Source of the DNA: JBEKIK01 sp050013075
GTDB lineage: Bacteria; Planctomycetota; Planctomycetia; Pirellulales; Thermoguttaceae
Length of the DNA stretch: 63,997 bases
Assembly (NCBI GenBank): GCA_050013075.1
Contig: JBEKFZ010000013.1
Span: forward strand, 1-63,997
Direction of reading: 5' to 3'
In this document: positions 7,483-16,226 of the stretch, one piece after another
Numbering within the stretch: the first letter of the stretch is position 1
Layout: every line of letters starts with the position of its first letter
Made by a program: the position numbers and the translations under genes
Notes under the pieces: model-generated
Seen by the model: the letters and a program-made list of their open reading frames with translations, nothing else
Told to the model about the DNA's origin: nothing
The model's database searches: none

Positions 7483-9969
7483 ATGATAAATGATGAAAAA
7501 CCGGAATCTTCCGAACTCAACGATTTTCGCCTGGTCCGCACGCCGGACGACGGCGATTACAGCGCAAAGGATCTCGAACACCTGAGCGACCTGGAGCACG
7601 TCCGCGAACGGCCCAGCATGTACATTGCCGACACTACTCCGCGCGGCCTGCACCATTTGGTTTACGAAGTGGTCGACAATTCCATCGACGAGACCATGGC
7701 CGGCTACGCCACCGAGATTTCGGTGATCATAAACAACGACGGCTCGGTCACGGTCGAGGACAACGGCCGCGGCATTCCCGTGGAACAGCATCCGGACCTG
7801 GGTTTTTCCACGCTCCAAGGCGTGATGACGGTGTTGAAGTTCGGCGGCAAGTTCAAAAAGGGGGCCTATCAAACTTCCGGCGGCCTGCACGGCGTGGGAG
7901 TTACCGTTGTCAATTTCCTTTCCGAATGGTGCGAGGTGGAAGTCCGCCGCCAGGGCCACTTGTATCAGCAGGAATACGAGCGCGGCGTGCCCACCGGAGA
8001 TGTGCGACGCATCGGACGGACCGACCGTCGCGGCACCAAAACCACCTTTAAAGCCGACCCGCTCATATTTCCCAACACCAATTTCCAGTACAACTTACTA
8101 TATCGGCGGCTGCAAGAGTTGGCCTTCCTCAACCGCGGCGTGAAAATCATCTACCGCGACCACCGCACCGGCGAAGGCGAAACGTTCTGTTACCAGCGCG
8201 GAATCTTGGAATTCGTCGAGCACCTGAACCGCGCCAGCGAACCCGCCCACGAAGATATCATTTATATCGCCGGCGAATATGACGGCGTGGGCCTGGAGGT
8301 GGCCATCCAGTATTCGGCCGAATACACCGAAAACGTCCATTCCTACGTGAACAACATCTGCACTACCGAGGGCGGCACGCACGTATCGGGCTTCCGCGCG
8401 GCCATTACCCGCACGATAAACTCCTACGGTAAAAAGGAAGGGCAGTACAAGGACCTGATTCCCAGCGGCGACGACTGCCGCGAGGGCCTCACGGCGGTGA
8501 TCTCGCTCCGCGTGCCCGAGCCGCAGTTCGAAGGCCAGACCAAAACCAAGCTCGGCAACAGCGAGATAGAAGGCATAGTCAACTCGGCCGTGGGCGATTT
8601 TCTGGCCAAATACATGGAAGAAAATCCAAAAACGGCCAAGATCATCGTAAATAAGGGCCTTTTGGCCGCCGAGGCCCGAGAATGCGCACGCAAGGCCCGG
8701 CAACTGGTCCGCGAACGAAAAGGCGCCCTTTCCGGCGGCGGCCTGCCCGGCAAACTCCGCGACTGCACCAGCAAGGACGTCGAACGCTGCGAACTGTACC
8801 TGGTCGAGGGCGATTCGGCCGGCGGAAGCGCCGAAGGCGGACGCATGCGCGAGTTCCAGGCCATCCTGCCCTTGCGCGGTAAAATCATCAACGCCTACAA
8901 ATCCCGCGAAGACAAAGTCCTGGCCAACGAGGAAGTCCGCAGCATGATCTCGGCCATCGGCTCGGGCATCGGCGAGGAAATGGATCTGACCAAACGCCGC
9001 TACGGCAAAATCGTGATCATGACCGATGCCGACGTGGACGGCTCGCACATCCGCACGCTGCTTTTGACCTTCTTCTACCGCCAGATGTACGATTTGGTAA
9101 AAGGCGGATACATCTATGTGGCCCAGCCTCCGCTGTTCCGCGTGCGGCACAAAAAAGAGATCTACTACGTACAGACCGAGGAAGAGATGAAGGCCCAACT
9201 GCTCGACGCCGGCCTGAAAGACGCCGTGTTCGAGCCGGGCGACGGCCGGACCATCGCCGGGACCAAAATGGAGCAGCTCTGCCGCACGCTGGCCGCGTTG
9301 GAAGAATCGCTCTTGGCCCTGGAGCGACGCGGCGTGAACCTCCGCGCGTTTTCCGCTCGCCAGGACCCGGTTACCGGCCGGCTGCCCATGTATCACGTCT
9401 ACCTCGGCCGCCAGGAACACTGGTTTACCACGCGGGAAAAACTTGACGAATTCCTCGCCGCCCAGGAACAAGAAAGCGGCGAGGAATTGAGCCTGACCGA
9501 CGAGCCGGGCGAAAACGGCGCCGAGCCCGCCCAAGCCAGCCGACTGCGATTGGTCGAACTGCACGAGGTCCGCTCCATCAACACCCAACTGGCCGTGCTC
9601 CGCTCGATGGGTTTTGAAATCGACAGTCTCATCCACCAAGAACGCACGGGCGTGCAGGAACCGCGCTACCGTCTGCGCCGCGGAGAACTTGCAACCGGCC
9701 TGGAAGACCTGCGCGGCCTGCTAACGGCCATCCGCGCGGCCGGCGAAAAGGGCATGCAAGTCACCCGCTTCAAAGGCCTGGGCGAAATGAACGCCGAGGA
9801 ACTCCGCCAAACCACCTTGGACCCGGCCCATCGCACGCTCTTGCAAGTCACCATGGAAGACGTCGGCGCGGCCGACGATCTGTTTCGCATTCTCATGGGC
9901 GACAAGGTCGAACCCCGCCGCGAATACATCGAAAAACACGCCATGGAAGCCCGAAATCTGGACGTGTAA
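7483..9969 (+). CDS. gyrB: DNA gyrase subunit B
   Basis: ATPase subunit of DNA gyrase, which introduces negative supercoils. The GHKL ATPase domain (YEVVDNSIDE, DNGRGIPV, GGLHGVGVTVVN) is followed by the transducer domain, TOPRIM motifs EGDSAGGSA and DADVDGSHIRTLL, and the C-terminal GyrB motif (RFKGLGEMNAEEL). An insert of about 170 residues between TOPRIM and the C-terminal motif, as in proteobacterial GyrB, gives 828 residues and argues against ParE. ATG 7483 (MINDEK) is taken as the start; ATG 7453 (MAHGER) would add ten residues, and neither has a clear ribosome site. Confidence 0.93.
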   Translation: MINDEKPESSELNDFRLVRTPDDGDYSAKDLEHLSDLEHVRERPSMYIADTTPRGLHHLVYEVVDNSIDETMAGYATEISVIINNDGSVTVEDNGRGIPVEQHPDLGFSTLQGVMTVLKFGGKFKKGAYQTSGGLHGVGVTVVNFLSEWCEVEVRRQGHLYQQEYERGVPTGDVRRIGRTDRRGTKTTFKADPLIFPNTNFQYNLLYRRLQELAFLNRGVKIIYRDHRTGEGETFCYQRGILEFVEHLNRASEPAHEDIIYIAGEYDGVGLEVAIQYSAEYTENVHSYVNNICTTEGGTHVSGFRAAITRTINSYGKKEGQYKDLIPSGDDCREGLTAVISLRVPEPQFEGQTKTKLGNSEIEGIVNSAVGDFLAKYMEENPKTAKIIVNKGLLAAEARECARKARQLVRERKGALSGGGLPGKLRDCTSKDVERCELYLVEGDSAGGSAEGGRMREFQAILPLRGKIINAYKSREDKVLANEEVRSMISAIGSGIGEEMDLTKRRYGKIVIMTDADVDGSHIRTLLLTFFYRQMYDLVKGGYIYVAQPPLFRVRHKKEIYYVQTEEEMKAQLLDAGLKDAVFEPGDGRTIAGTKMEQLCRTLAALEESLLALERRGVNLRAFSARQDPVTGRLPMYHVYLGRQEHWFTTREKLDEFLAAQEQESGEELSLTDEPGENGAEPAQASRLRLVELHEVRSINTQLAVLRSMGFEIDSLIHQERTGVQEPRYRLRRGELATGLEDLRGLLTAIRAAGEKGMQVTRFKGLGEMNAEELRQTTLDPAHRTLLQVTMEDVGAADDLFRILMGDKVEPRREYIEKHAMEARNLDV

Positions 9970-9980
9970 TTATTATTCAA

Positions 9981-10228
9981 CACGGAGCCACGGAGGCCAC
10001 GGAGATAAATTAAAATGATAAGCCAAGAATAATGGTTTATTGAATGTCATGGTAATAATATATTCTTCGTTTAGCCCCGGAGCTTGCTCCGGGAGTTTTT
10101 ACCACAAATGAAAGTGTATATCCCGACATTTATTACCTGACACTCAATATGTATTATTAATCGGTCTGTTTTTTTGCAGTTTTCATAATAATTTTGTTCT
10201 TCTCCGAGTCCTCTGTGCCTCCGTGGTG
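9981..10228. repeat. CACGGAG inverted pair enclosing another element
   Basis: CACGGAG-type arms at 9981-10009 and, inverted, at about 10196-10228 (CTCTGTGCCTCCGTGGTG) flank the palindromic element at 10038-10148. The arrangement looks like one small element inserted within another. The 289-bp gap between gyrB and the kinase gene holds little else. Confidence 0.6.
10038..10148. mobile_element. TATTGAG-type palindromic element, single-hairpin core
   Basis: The ends TATTGAATGTCA and TGACACTCAATA match the family of 6964-7089. The core is different: one hairpin, CCCGGAGC-TT-GCTCCGGG, starting with TTTAGCC. At 111 bp it is shorter than the other copies. Confidence 0.65.
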
Positions 10229-10258
10229 CATTTCTTTGGAAAGTGTGGCTGAACCGCC

Positions 10259-11872
10259 ATGAACCTATTCGATCAGTTTAAACACACCGTCGAGCATCGC
10301 CTCGGATTAAATCCGCGTCGCGCAGGCCCAAAGGCCATGGATGTATCGAGGCCGAAAATGGGATTCGTCGAGGGCACGCGGCCCGGGTTCTCCCAAGAAA
10401 CCGCCGGACTACTGCGACACCGACTCAAAGCGGCCGCGCTGGTGCTCTCAATCCTATTGGCCGTAGCCTTTATCGGAAATCTCTTTTCCGCTTATGCCCC
10501 GCTGATCGTGGTCCGCGCTCTTATCCTCTTTATATTCATCGGCGGCTTTGTCGCCCTGCAAAGCCCCCGCGATTTTTCCTTGACCCAACTCCGCTGGGTC
10601 GAGGCTGGCTTGTTCGGCGCGGTCATCGTGCAGTATGTGCTGATGATGTGGACCCGCATGGTCGTCTTCGCTGGCATCGAAGCCCCTTTGTCGGTCGTTG
10701 CCGCCGAATACGCCTATTTTTCCATTTGGGCCTTCCTCATACTCACATACGGCATCCTCATGCCCAATACATGGCAACGGGCTTTGGCCGTATTGCTTCC
10801 CGCCGCTTTTGTGCCGTGCGGGTTGATACTCTGGCTGCGGTCGGCCAATCCCGCCGTCGACGCCGCGCTGGCAGCCGACAAAATGAACACGCCGGTCGTT
10901 CTGCCTTTCGTGGCGGTACTGGTCGCGGTGTTCGGCACGTACATCACCAACTCCATCCGCCGCGAGGCGTTCAAGGCCAGACAACTGGGCCAGTACGTAC
11001 TGAAAACCAAACTCGGCGCGGGCGGAATGGGCGAAGTCTATCGGGCCGAACACCAACTCCTTAAACGCCCATGCGCAGTTAAATTGATTAGACCCAGCAA
11101 GGTCGCCGAACCCACGGTCCTTGAGCGCTTCGAACGCGAGGTGCAAGCCACCGCCAAACTTACCCACTGGAACAGCATCGAGATATACGATTATGGCCGA
11201 TCCGACGACGGAACCTTCTACTACGCCATGGAACTCCTGCCCGGCATGAGCCTGGAGGATCTTGTCAAATTTCACGGCCCGCTGCCTGCTGCCCGGGCGG
11301 TCCATTTTCTCCGCCAAACCTGCAAAGCACTGCGCGAAGCACACGCCAAGGGCCTGATCCATCGCGACATCAAACCCGCCAATATCTTTGCCGCCGAACG
11401 CGGCGGGGTGTACGACGTGGTCAAACTCCTCGACTTCGGTCTGGTACGCGAACAGTCCGGCGAGGCCGACGACCTGCAATTGACCCAGGCGGGCACGTTC
11501 AGCGGATCGCCGCTTTACATGTGCCCGGAACAGAAACGGTCCTACCACAATCTCGACGCCCGCAGCGACATCTACTCCCTGGGCGCGGTGGCCTATTTTC
11601 TCTTGACCGGCCGGCCGCCGTTTGTGGGCGACAACATCTACGACATCATTGCCGCCCACGTCCGCGATCCGGTCACACCGCCCTCGGAGCTGAATTCCGC
11701 CGTGCCGCAGGACGTGGAACTAGTAGTGAATCGCTGCCTTGCCAAAATGCCCGCCAACCGTTTTCAAGACGTCGATACCCTGGAAAAAGCCCTAGCCGCC
11801 TGCGCTTGCGCCGATAAATGGACCGAAGACCAAGCCGCGGCCTGGTGGCGGGAAAAGGGGAAAAATGCATAG
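10259..11872 (+). CDS. membrane-anchored Ser/Thr protein kinase
   Basis: A 537-residue Hanks-type kinase with an inverted layout: six hydrophobic segments at about residues 60-240, then a cytoplasmic kinase domain from about 244 to 515. Kinase motifs are complete: glycine loop GAGGMGEVY, AVKLI lysine, catalytic HRDIKPANI, DFG and a SPLYMCPEQ activation segment. Many planctomycete kinases put the kinase domain first, followed by one TM and an extracellular sensor; here the membrane part resembles the sensor region of some histidine kinases. Substrates are unknown. It follows gyrB after a repeat-filled gap, so it is probably transcribed separately. The start is ATG 10259. Confidence 0.88.
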   Translation: MNLFDQFKHTVEHRLGLNPRRAGPKAMDVSRPKMGFVEGTRPGFSQETAGLLRHRLKAAALVLSILLAVAFIGNLFSAYAPLIVVRALILFIFIGGFVALQSPRDFSLTQLRWVEAGLFGAVIVQYVLMMWTRMVVFAGIEAPLSVVAAEYAYFSIWAFLILTYGILMPNTWQRALAVLLPAAFVPCGLILWLRSANPAVDAALAADKMNTPVVLPFVAVLVAVFGTYITNSIRREAFKARQLGQYVLKTKLGAGGMGEVYRAEHQLLKRPCAVKLIRPSKVAEPTVLERFEREVQATAKLTHWNSIEIYDYGRSDDGTFYYAMELLPGMSLEDLVKFHGPLPAARAVHFLRQTCKALREAHAKGLIHRDIKPANIFAAERGGVYDVVKLLDFGLVREQSGEADDLQLTQAGTFSGSPLYMCPEQKRSYHNLDARSDIYSLGAVAYFLLTGRPPFVGDNIYDIIAAHVRDPVTPPSELNSAVPQDVELVVNRCLAKMPANRFQDVDTLEKALAACACADKWTEDQAAAWWREKGKNA

Positions 11873-12546
11873 TGGACTGTGGGCAGTGGGCGGTGGACAG
11901 TGGGTAGCGGGCAGTGGATAGTGGTTGGTGTATAGGGAACATGGATATATGTTTTTTGGGTACTAAAAGTCGATTTTTCCACGACCAGCCCTCACCCCCG
12001 GCCCCTCTCCCGACCAACCGACCATGGCGACCAACGCTGCGTATCGGTGCCCGATGGTGCCCGTCGGTGCCCGGCGAGGGGAGGTTTTTGGGGACGCCTT
12101 TTTCAGGTGTTGCATTTTTACGTCGCTGTTGCAGGGTGGAAGTGCTTGGAGTTTCATGGTTTATGGAGAGTAAGGAAATCGTAACTTCGTGGGGCTCAAA
12201 AGAGGGGCGTTGCGTAAGCAGTACAATTGTGGGGAAGGGCATCAAGTAAGGGGATAGGGGATAGGGGATAGAGGTTGGGGAATGATGAATGTTGATCGCG
12301 GAATAATGAATGAAAAATGTCTGAAATCCGGAGGCTGATAACTGATGTCAGGTTAGTGTGCGCTTTTGCGGTTTGGGTTTCAAGGCATTTTTTTGGCCGG
12401 GGGGGAAATTGATTTTTTAGACTTCCTGATCCACAACGCCCGGTACATCTTTTGTTGCCCATCAAAATGCTATAATAATCCCCGTTCCCGCCGCCCAATC
12501 AATCCTAAGTAAAAATAGTTAAAAAACTATTAGAAAGCTTTGTATC
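11873..12546. repeat. repeat-filled gap
   Basis: This 674-bp gap contains no convincing gene. It holds GTGGACAGTGGG-like simple repeats just after the kinase stop (11874-11925), a CCCTCACCCCCGGCCCCTC repeat with degenerate GGTGCCCG copies (11988-12085), and three GGGGATA units (12250-12271). Composition shifts to AT-rich as the next gene is approached. Confidence 0.6.
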
Positions 12547-14007
12547 ATGGAAAGATTATCATTTAATGAAGAAGAAATCCAAAAATTATTTGGACATGAA
12601 GCTGCGGAAGATGAAAATCTAGAACGTTTAAGAGAATATTATTTCAAGAGTGCGGTTTATGACCAAGTCGTAGCAAATTTGCCCCTTCGAATATTAGTTG
12701 CACATAAGGGAATTGGAAAATCTGCGCTTTTTCAAGTAGCAATGGCGGAAGATAAAGAAGAACTAAATCTTCCTGTTTTAATTAAACCGGATGATATTAT
12801 TGATCTGGGAATGAATGAGTCAGATTTTCTAAAAACGATCAGAAATTGGAAAAAGGGATTGCTAGAAATAATTGGCAAAAAAGTACTGTCATCATTAGGA
12901 GGTGATACAAAGGGAATTCATAAAGAGATCACGAAGTATGGAGGAAAATTATTAGACTTTTTAATTGAAACATTCAAAAAATCGTACCAGACAATAAATA
13001 TAGATCCAACTAAAAAGCTTATAGTGGATCATTTTTTATCATCACGAAGGATAAATATCTATATTGACGATTTAGATCGAGGCTGGGAAGGCAGCAGAGA
13101 TGATGTTAAGCGAATTTCTGCATTATTAAATGCAATACGTGATATTGCAAATGAAAACAAAGGAATATGTTTTCGTGTTGGGTTACGTTCGGATGTTTAT
13201 TATCTTGTAAGAACATCCGATGAATCGACTGATAAGATAGAAGGCTCAGTTGTTTGGCATAGCTGGACAAATCACGAAATATTTGTCCTTCTAGTTAAGA
13301 GAATTGAGACTTTTTTTGGGCGCGAAATTGATGAAGAAAGACTTCTTAAGATGCCTCAAAGGGATATGGCTAGATATTTGGATACAGTTATGGAAGAAAG
13401 ATTTAGGGGTGAAGGTCATTGGCTTAATTGCCCAATGTATCGTGTTCTTATGTCACTAATTAGGAAACGCCCGCGAGATTTAGTCAAGTTATGCACTCTT
13501 GCAGCAAAAAAATCTTGTGAAAATAAAAATAATATAATTAGAACAGAAGATTTCAAAGACATATTCGAGCAATATTCACAAGGAAGAGTACAAGACACCA
13601 TAAATGAGTTTAGATCAGAATTGCCTGATATAGAGCGGTTGGTTATCAATATGAAACCGAACAAAAGAGAAAGAACGGCCAACTTGGGGTATGTATACAA
13701 AACAGATGGCTTATTAAAAAAAATATTAGACATAAGTGAACAAGGACAATTCAAATTTGCAAATAAAAAAATTGCATCACCAAAAGATCTGGCTGCATTT
13801 ATGTATAAAGTAAATTTTCTAACCGCAAGGAAAGAAACACCTACGGGGATTACAAGGAAATTCTTTGAAGAAAATAGATATTTATCCTCAGATTTTGCAG
13901 ATTTTGGTTTTGATTGGGAAATTCACCCGGCTTATCGTTGGGCTTTGCAACCAGATGACCCCAGAAATATATTTCAAAGTCTCGAACTAACATCAGATGA
14001 TTTATAA
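12547..14007 (+). CDS. Sll1717-type P-loop ATPase, AT-rich
   Basis: A 486-residue P-loop NTPase. Residues 50-75 hold LVAHKGIGKSALFQVAM (Walker A) and a later YIDDLDRGWEG is Walker B, followed by RVGLRSDVYYLVR and KRPRDLVKLCTLAAKKS helices. The pattern, including the N-terminal FGHEAAEDEN block, resembles ATPases annotated as the Sll1717 family, relatives of KAP/STAND-like NTPases often found on accessory DNA. No TM segment is apparent. The gene is far more AT-rich than its neighbours and stands alone between repeats, pointing to horizontal acquisition. A defence role is possible but unproven; no partner effector or nuclease gene adjoins it. Confidence 0.7.
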   Translation: MERLSFNEEEIQKLFGHEAAEDENLERLREYYFKSAVYDQVVANLPLRILVAHKGIGKSALFQVAMAEDKEELNLPVLIKPDDIIDLGMNESDFLKTIRNWKKGLLEIIGKKVLSSLGGDTKGIHKEITKYGGKLLDFLIETFKKSYQTINIDPTKKLIVDHFLSSRRINIYIDDLDRGWEGSRDDVKRISALLNAIRDIANENKGICFRVGLRSDVYYLVRTSDESTDKIEGSVVWHSWTNHEIFVLLVKRIETFFGREIDEERLLKMPQRDMARYLDTVMEERFRGEGHWLNCPMYRVLMSLIRKRPRDLVKLCTLAAKKSCENKNNIIRTEDFKDIFEQYSQGRVQDTINEFRSELPDIERLVINMKPNKRERTANLGYVYKTDGLLKKILDISEQGQFKFANKKIASPKDLAAFMYKVNFLTARKETPTGITRKFFEENRYLSSDFADFGFDWEIHPAYRWALQPDDPRNIFQSLELTSDDL

Positions 14008-14084
14008 ATAAATGTGATTAATCTAGTCCATAGGAAAAAATGCTCGCAGAGCACACTACTTTTTGTACATAAGGAGACATCATC

Positions 14085-14345
14085 ATGCCCATTGAAGTCA
14101 GAAAAGCTACGGCGGAGGAAACCAAGAAGATGAAGGCCTTGCCGATTTGGGAGAAGGAGGTATCGGAGTTTCCTTGGCATTATGATGAAAAGGAGACTTG
14201 TCTTATTCTCGCAGGGCAGGTGACGGTGGAATCGGCGGGGCAGACGGTTTCATTCGGGCCGGGGGATTATGTGGTCTTTCCCGAGGGGCTGGACTGCACA
14301 TGGAAGATAAAAAAGGCGGTAAGGAAGCATTATCAATTCGGATAG
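14085..14345 (+). CDS. small cupin-domain protein
   Basis: An 86-residue single-domain cupin of the DUF861 (cupin_3) type. The core EFPWHYDEKETCLILAGQVTVES and FGPGDYVVFPEGLDCTWKI match both cupin motifs. Such proteins are small beta-barrels that may bind a metal or small ligand; the substrate cannot be told. A good ribosome site (AAGGAG) precedes ATG 14085. It lies between the AT-rich ATPase gene and the convergent FHA gene. Confidence 0.8.
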   Translation: MPIEVRKATAEETKKMKALPIWEKEVSEFPWHYDEKETCLILAGQVTVESAGQTVSFGPGDYVVFPEGLDCTWKIKKAVRKHYQFG

Positions 14346-14390
14346 TCGGAAAACTCACCACGGAGACGCGGAGGGCACGGAGGGAAAAAG

Positions 14391-14416
14391 GATGAAGGAT
14401 GAGGGATGAAGGCTGA
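14391..14416 (+). repeat. GGATGAA heptads after cupin gene
   Basis: GGATGAAGGATGAGGGATGA lies 46 bp after the cupin stop codon, reading in the gene's sense direction. It belongs to the family discussed for metK, secA and others. Confidence 0.6.
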
Positions 14417-14444
14417 GTACTGAACTCTGACCACTGAACCCTAT

Positions 14445-14834
14445 TCACGAGATCGCCGGTTCGGGGCGACGGGCGGGTGGGGAGTGAGGGGGGCGGGCCT
14501 CGGGTTTTGAGGCTGGATTGACGCGGCGATGGGGCTGGGCGTCCGGGCTGTCGTAGTGCACTACAAAGCTGTTTCGGCCGATGGTAAGTTCATCGCCGGG
14601 CGAAAGTGGTGTTTTTTTCAGCACGCGCAGGCCGTTGATGTATGTGCCGGTTTTCGTGCCCAGGTCCCAGACCATCAGGCCCTCGTCGCCGTTGTCGATC
14701 ATACATTGGTAATGGCCCACGGCCGAGTCGTTCAAGCAGATATCGGCGCCCGGGTCCAGGCCGACTATTACCGGGAACTGGTCCACAACGAATTTTCTTT
14801 TGCGCGAGTCCGTGCACGTCAGTTCGAGCTTCAT
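14445..14834 (-). CDS. FHA-domain protein with degenerate binding site
   Basis: A 129-residue protein consisting of one FHA domain (about 1-95) and a Pro/Arg-rich tail (RRVNPASKPEARPPHSPP). FHA domains bind phosphothreonine, usually of Ser/Thr kinase targets, so a link to the kinase at 10259 is conceivable. The fold landmarks are clear (VIVGLDPGADICLND, DLGTKTGTYINGLRV, LSPGDELTIG). Key ligand residues differ: Leu replaces the Arg of the usual GR, the SRxH region reads VGHYQC, and the NGT turn reads KTGT. Phosphopeptide binding may therefore be weak or absent. A 30-bp tandem array lies just upstream of its start. Confidence 0.82.
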   Translation of the reverse strand: MKLELTCTDSRKRKFVVDQFPVIVGLDPGADICLNDSAVGHYQCMIDNGDEGLMVWDLGTKTGTYINGLRVLKKTPLSPGDELTIGRNSFVVHYDSPDAQPHRRVNPASKPEARPPHSPPARRPEPAIS

Positions 14835-14920
14835 CGTGAACTCCTAATACTAATTCAAACCTACGTTTAGACACACGTTTGAGTTGGCAATTATTTCAGG
14901 AAAACGGCATTTAGTCAGCG

Positions 14921-15066
14921 TATCGCGAAACCGCAAGCGGTTTGTCGGCATATCGCGAAACCGCAAGCGGTTTGTCGGCGTATCGCGAAACCGCAAGCGG
15001 TTTGTTGGCGTATCGGGAAATCGCAAGCGGTTTGTCGGCGTATCGCGAAACCGCAAGCGGTTTGTT
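14921..15066. repeat. tandem array of 30-bp palindrome-bearing units
   Basis: Five head-to-tail units of exactly 30 bp start at 14921, 14951, 14981, 15011 and 15041. Each holds AAACCGCAAGCGGTTT, a 7-bp stem with a 2-nt loop; the fourth unit has two substitutions. There are no variable spacers, so it is not a CRISPR. Single copies of the palindrome occur at 23042-23057 and 47758-47773. The rest of the gap to the pit gene (to 15228) shows nothing else. Confidence 0.9.
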
Positions 15067-15228
15067 GAATTCCAAGACAAGCATAGCAGTTGCTTGCCGG
15101 GCGTCAACTATATCCCTATGTAAGTAGGGGTATTGTCGGCGAATCGTCAGAAATCGCGAGAATAATCCGACTTGCCAGGTTGAATCTGGGCAATCGAGAA
15201 AATTTGTGTTGGATAGGGAGGTTGATCT

Positions 15229-16209
15229 TCAACGAAAGATAAACCCAAGGATGCCGGAGATAATGGCGGTAACCGGGAGGGTGAAGACCCAGGCGTAGAT
15301 GATTTTTTTGCCGATACCCCATTTGACCGCCCTGGCTCGGTAGGCTGAACCCACGCCCAGGATCGAGCCGGTGATGGTATGGGTGGTGCTTACCGGCACG
15401 CCGATAGCGGCGGCGATGGACAGGACAAGTCCGGCGGCGGTTTCGGCGGCAAAGCCCTCGACCGGGCGGATATGGGCGAGCTTTGTGCCCAGGGTGCGGA
15501 TTACCTTCCATCCCCCGGCCGCCGTGCCCAGGGCCATCGCCACCGCACAGAGCAGTTTGACCCACACGGGGACGTTAATCGAGTTTATTTTTCCGGATGT
15601 GAACAGTGCCAGGGTAATTACGCCCATTACTTTTTGAGCGTCGTTCATGCCGTGGGTCAGTGCCACGAAGCCGCTGGAAAGGATTTGCAGGGGCTTGAAA
15701 ATGGCCATAACGGTTTTTCGAGTCATGCGGTATGTAGTCCAATAGATCAGCACAAGGAGTACGAAACCGCCGATGAATCCCAACACCGGCGAGACAAACA
15801 TGGCGAGGATCACTTTATTGATGCCGGCCCATTGCAGGCAGTCCCAGGACATGGAAGAGTGGACCAAGGTAGAGCCGATCAGTCCGCCGATAAGCGCATG
15901 CGAGCCGCTAATGGGCAGGCCGAGGATGGTGCACCAGGCGACCCAGCCCGCCGCCGCAATCATTGCCGTGAGTATCACATTTGGCGTGACGGCCGAGGCA
16001 TCGACCAATCCGCCGCCGATGGTTTCGGCCACGCGTTCGGAAATAAGCGCTCCGAAAAAATTAAGAATCGCGGCATAGATGATGGCCACCAGCGGCGAGA
16101 GGACGCGCGTGGAAACGACCGTGGCGATGGCATTTGCCGAGTCGTTCCAGCCGTTGACGAAGTCGAACAGCAGGGCCATCACAATTACGGCGAACAACAT
16201 CCAGGTCAT
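15229..16209 (-). CDS. pit: Pit-family inorganic phosphate transporter
   Basis: A 326-residue integral membrane protein of the PiT family, a low-affinity phosphate (metal-phosphate) symporter. The signature blocks are both present: FVNGWNDSANAIATVVSTRVL near the N-terminus and ALTHGMNDAQKVMGVI in the middle, with GTKLAHIRPVEGFAAE and PVSTTHTITGSILGVG in the second half. About ten hydrophobic helices are visible. It is encoded 17 bp downstream of a DUF47 protein on the same strand, the usual pit operon. Confidence 0.92.
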   Translation of the reverse strand: MTWMLFAVIVMALLFDFVNGWNDSANAIATVVSTRVLSPLVAIIYAAILNFFGALISERVAETIGGGLVDASAVTPNVILTAMIAAAGWVAWCTILGLPISGSHALIGGLIGSTLVHSSMSWDCLQWAGINKVILAMFVSPVLGFIGGFVLLVLIYWTTYRMTRKTVMAIFKPLQILSSGFVALTHGMNDAQKVMGVITLALFTSGKINSINVPVWVKLLCAVAMALGTAAGGWKVIRTLGTKLAHIRPVEGFAAETAAGLVLSIAAAIGVPVSTTHTITGSILGVGSAYRARAVKWGIGKKIIYAWVFTLPVTAIISGILGFIFR

Positions 16210-16226
16210 TATCGGTCGATCCTTCG

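Noticed and set aside
8098..9639. 513-codon open frame opposite gyrB
   Set aside because: It lies entirely antisense to gyrB, and its text is compositionally skewed with no recognisable domain. Long antisense frames are expected in GC-rich genes.
14921..15066. CRISPR-like array
   Set aside because: The 30-bp period has no variable spacers; the whole unit repeats. It is a tandem repeat, and no cas gene is nearby.
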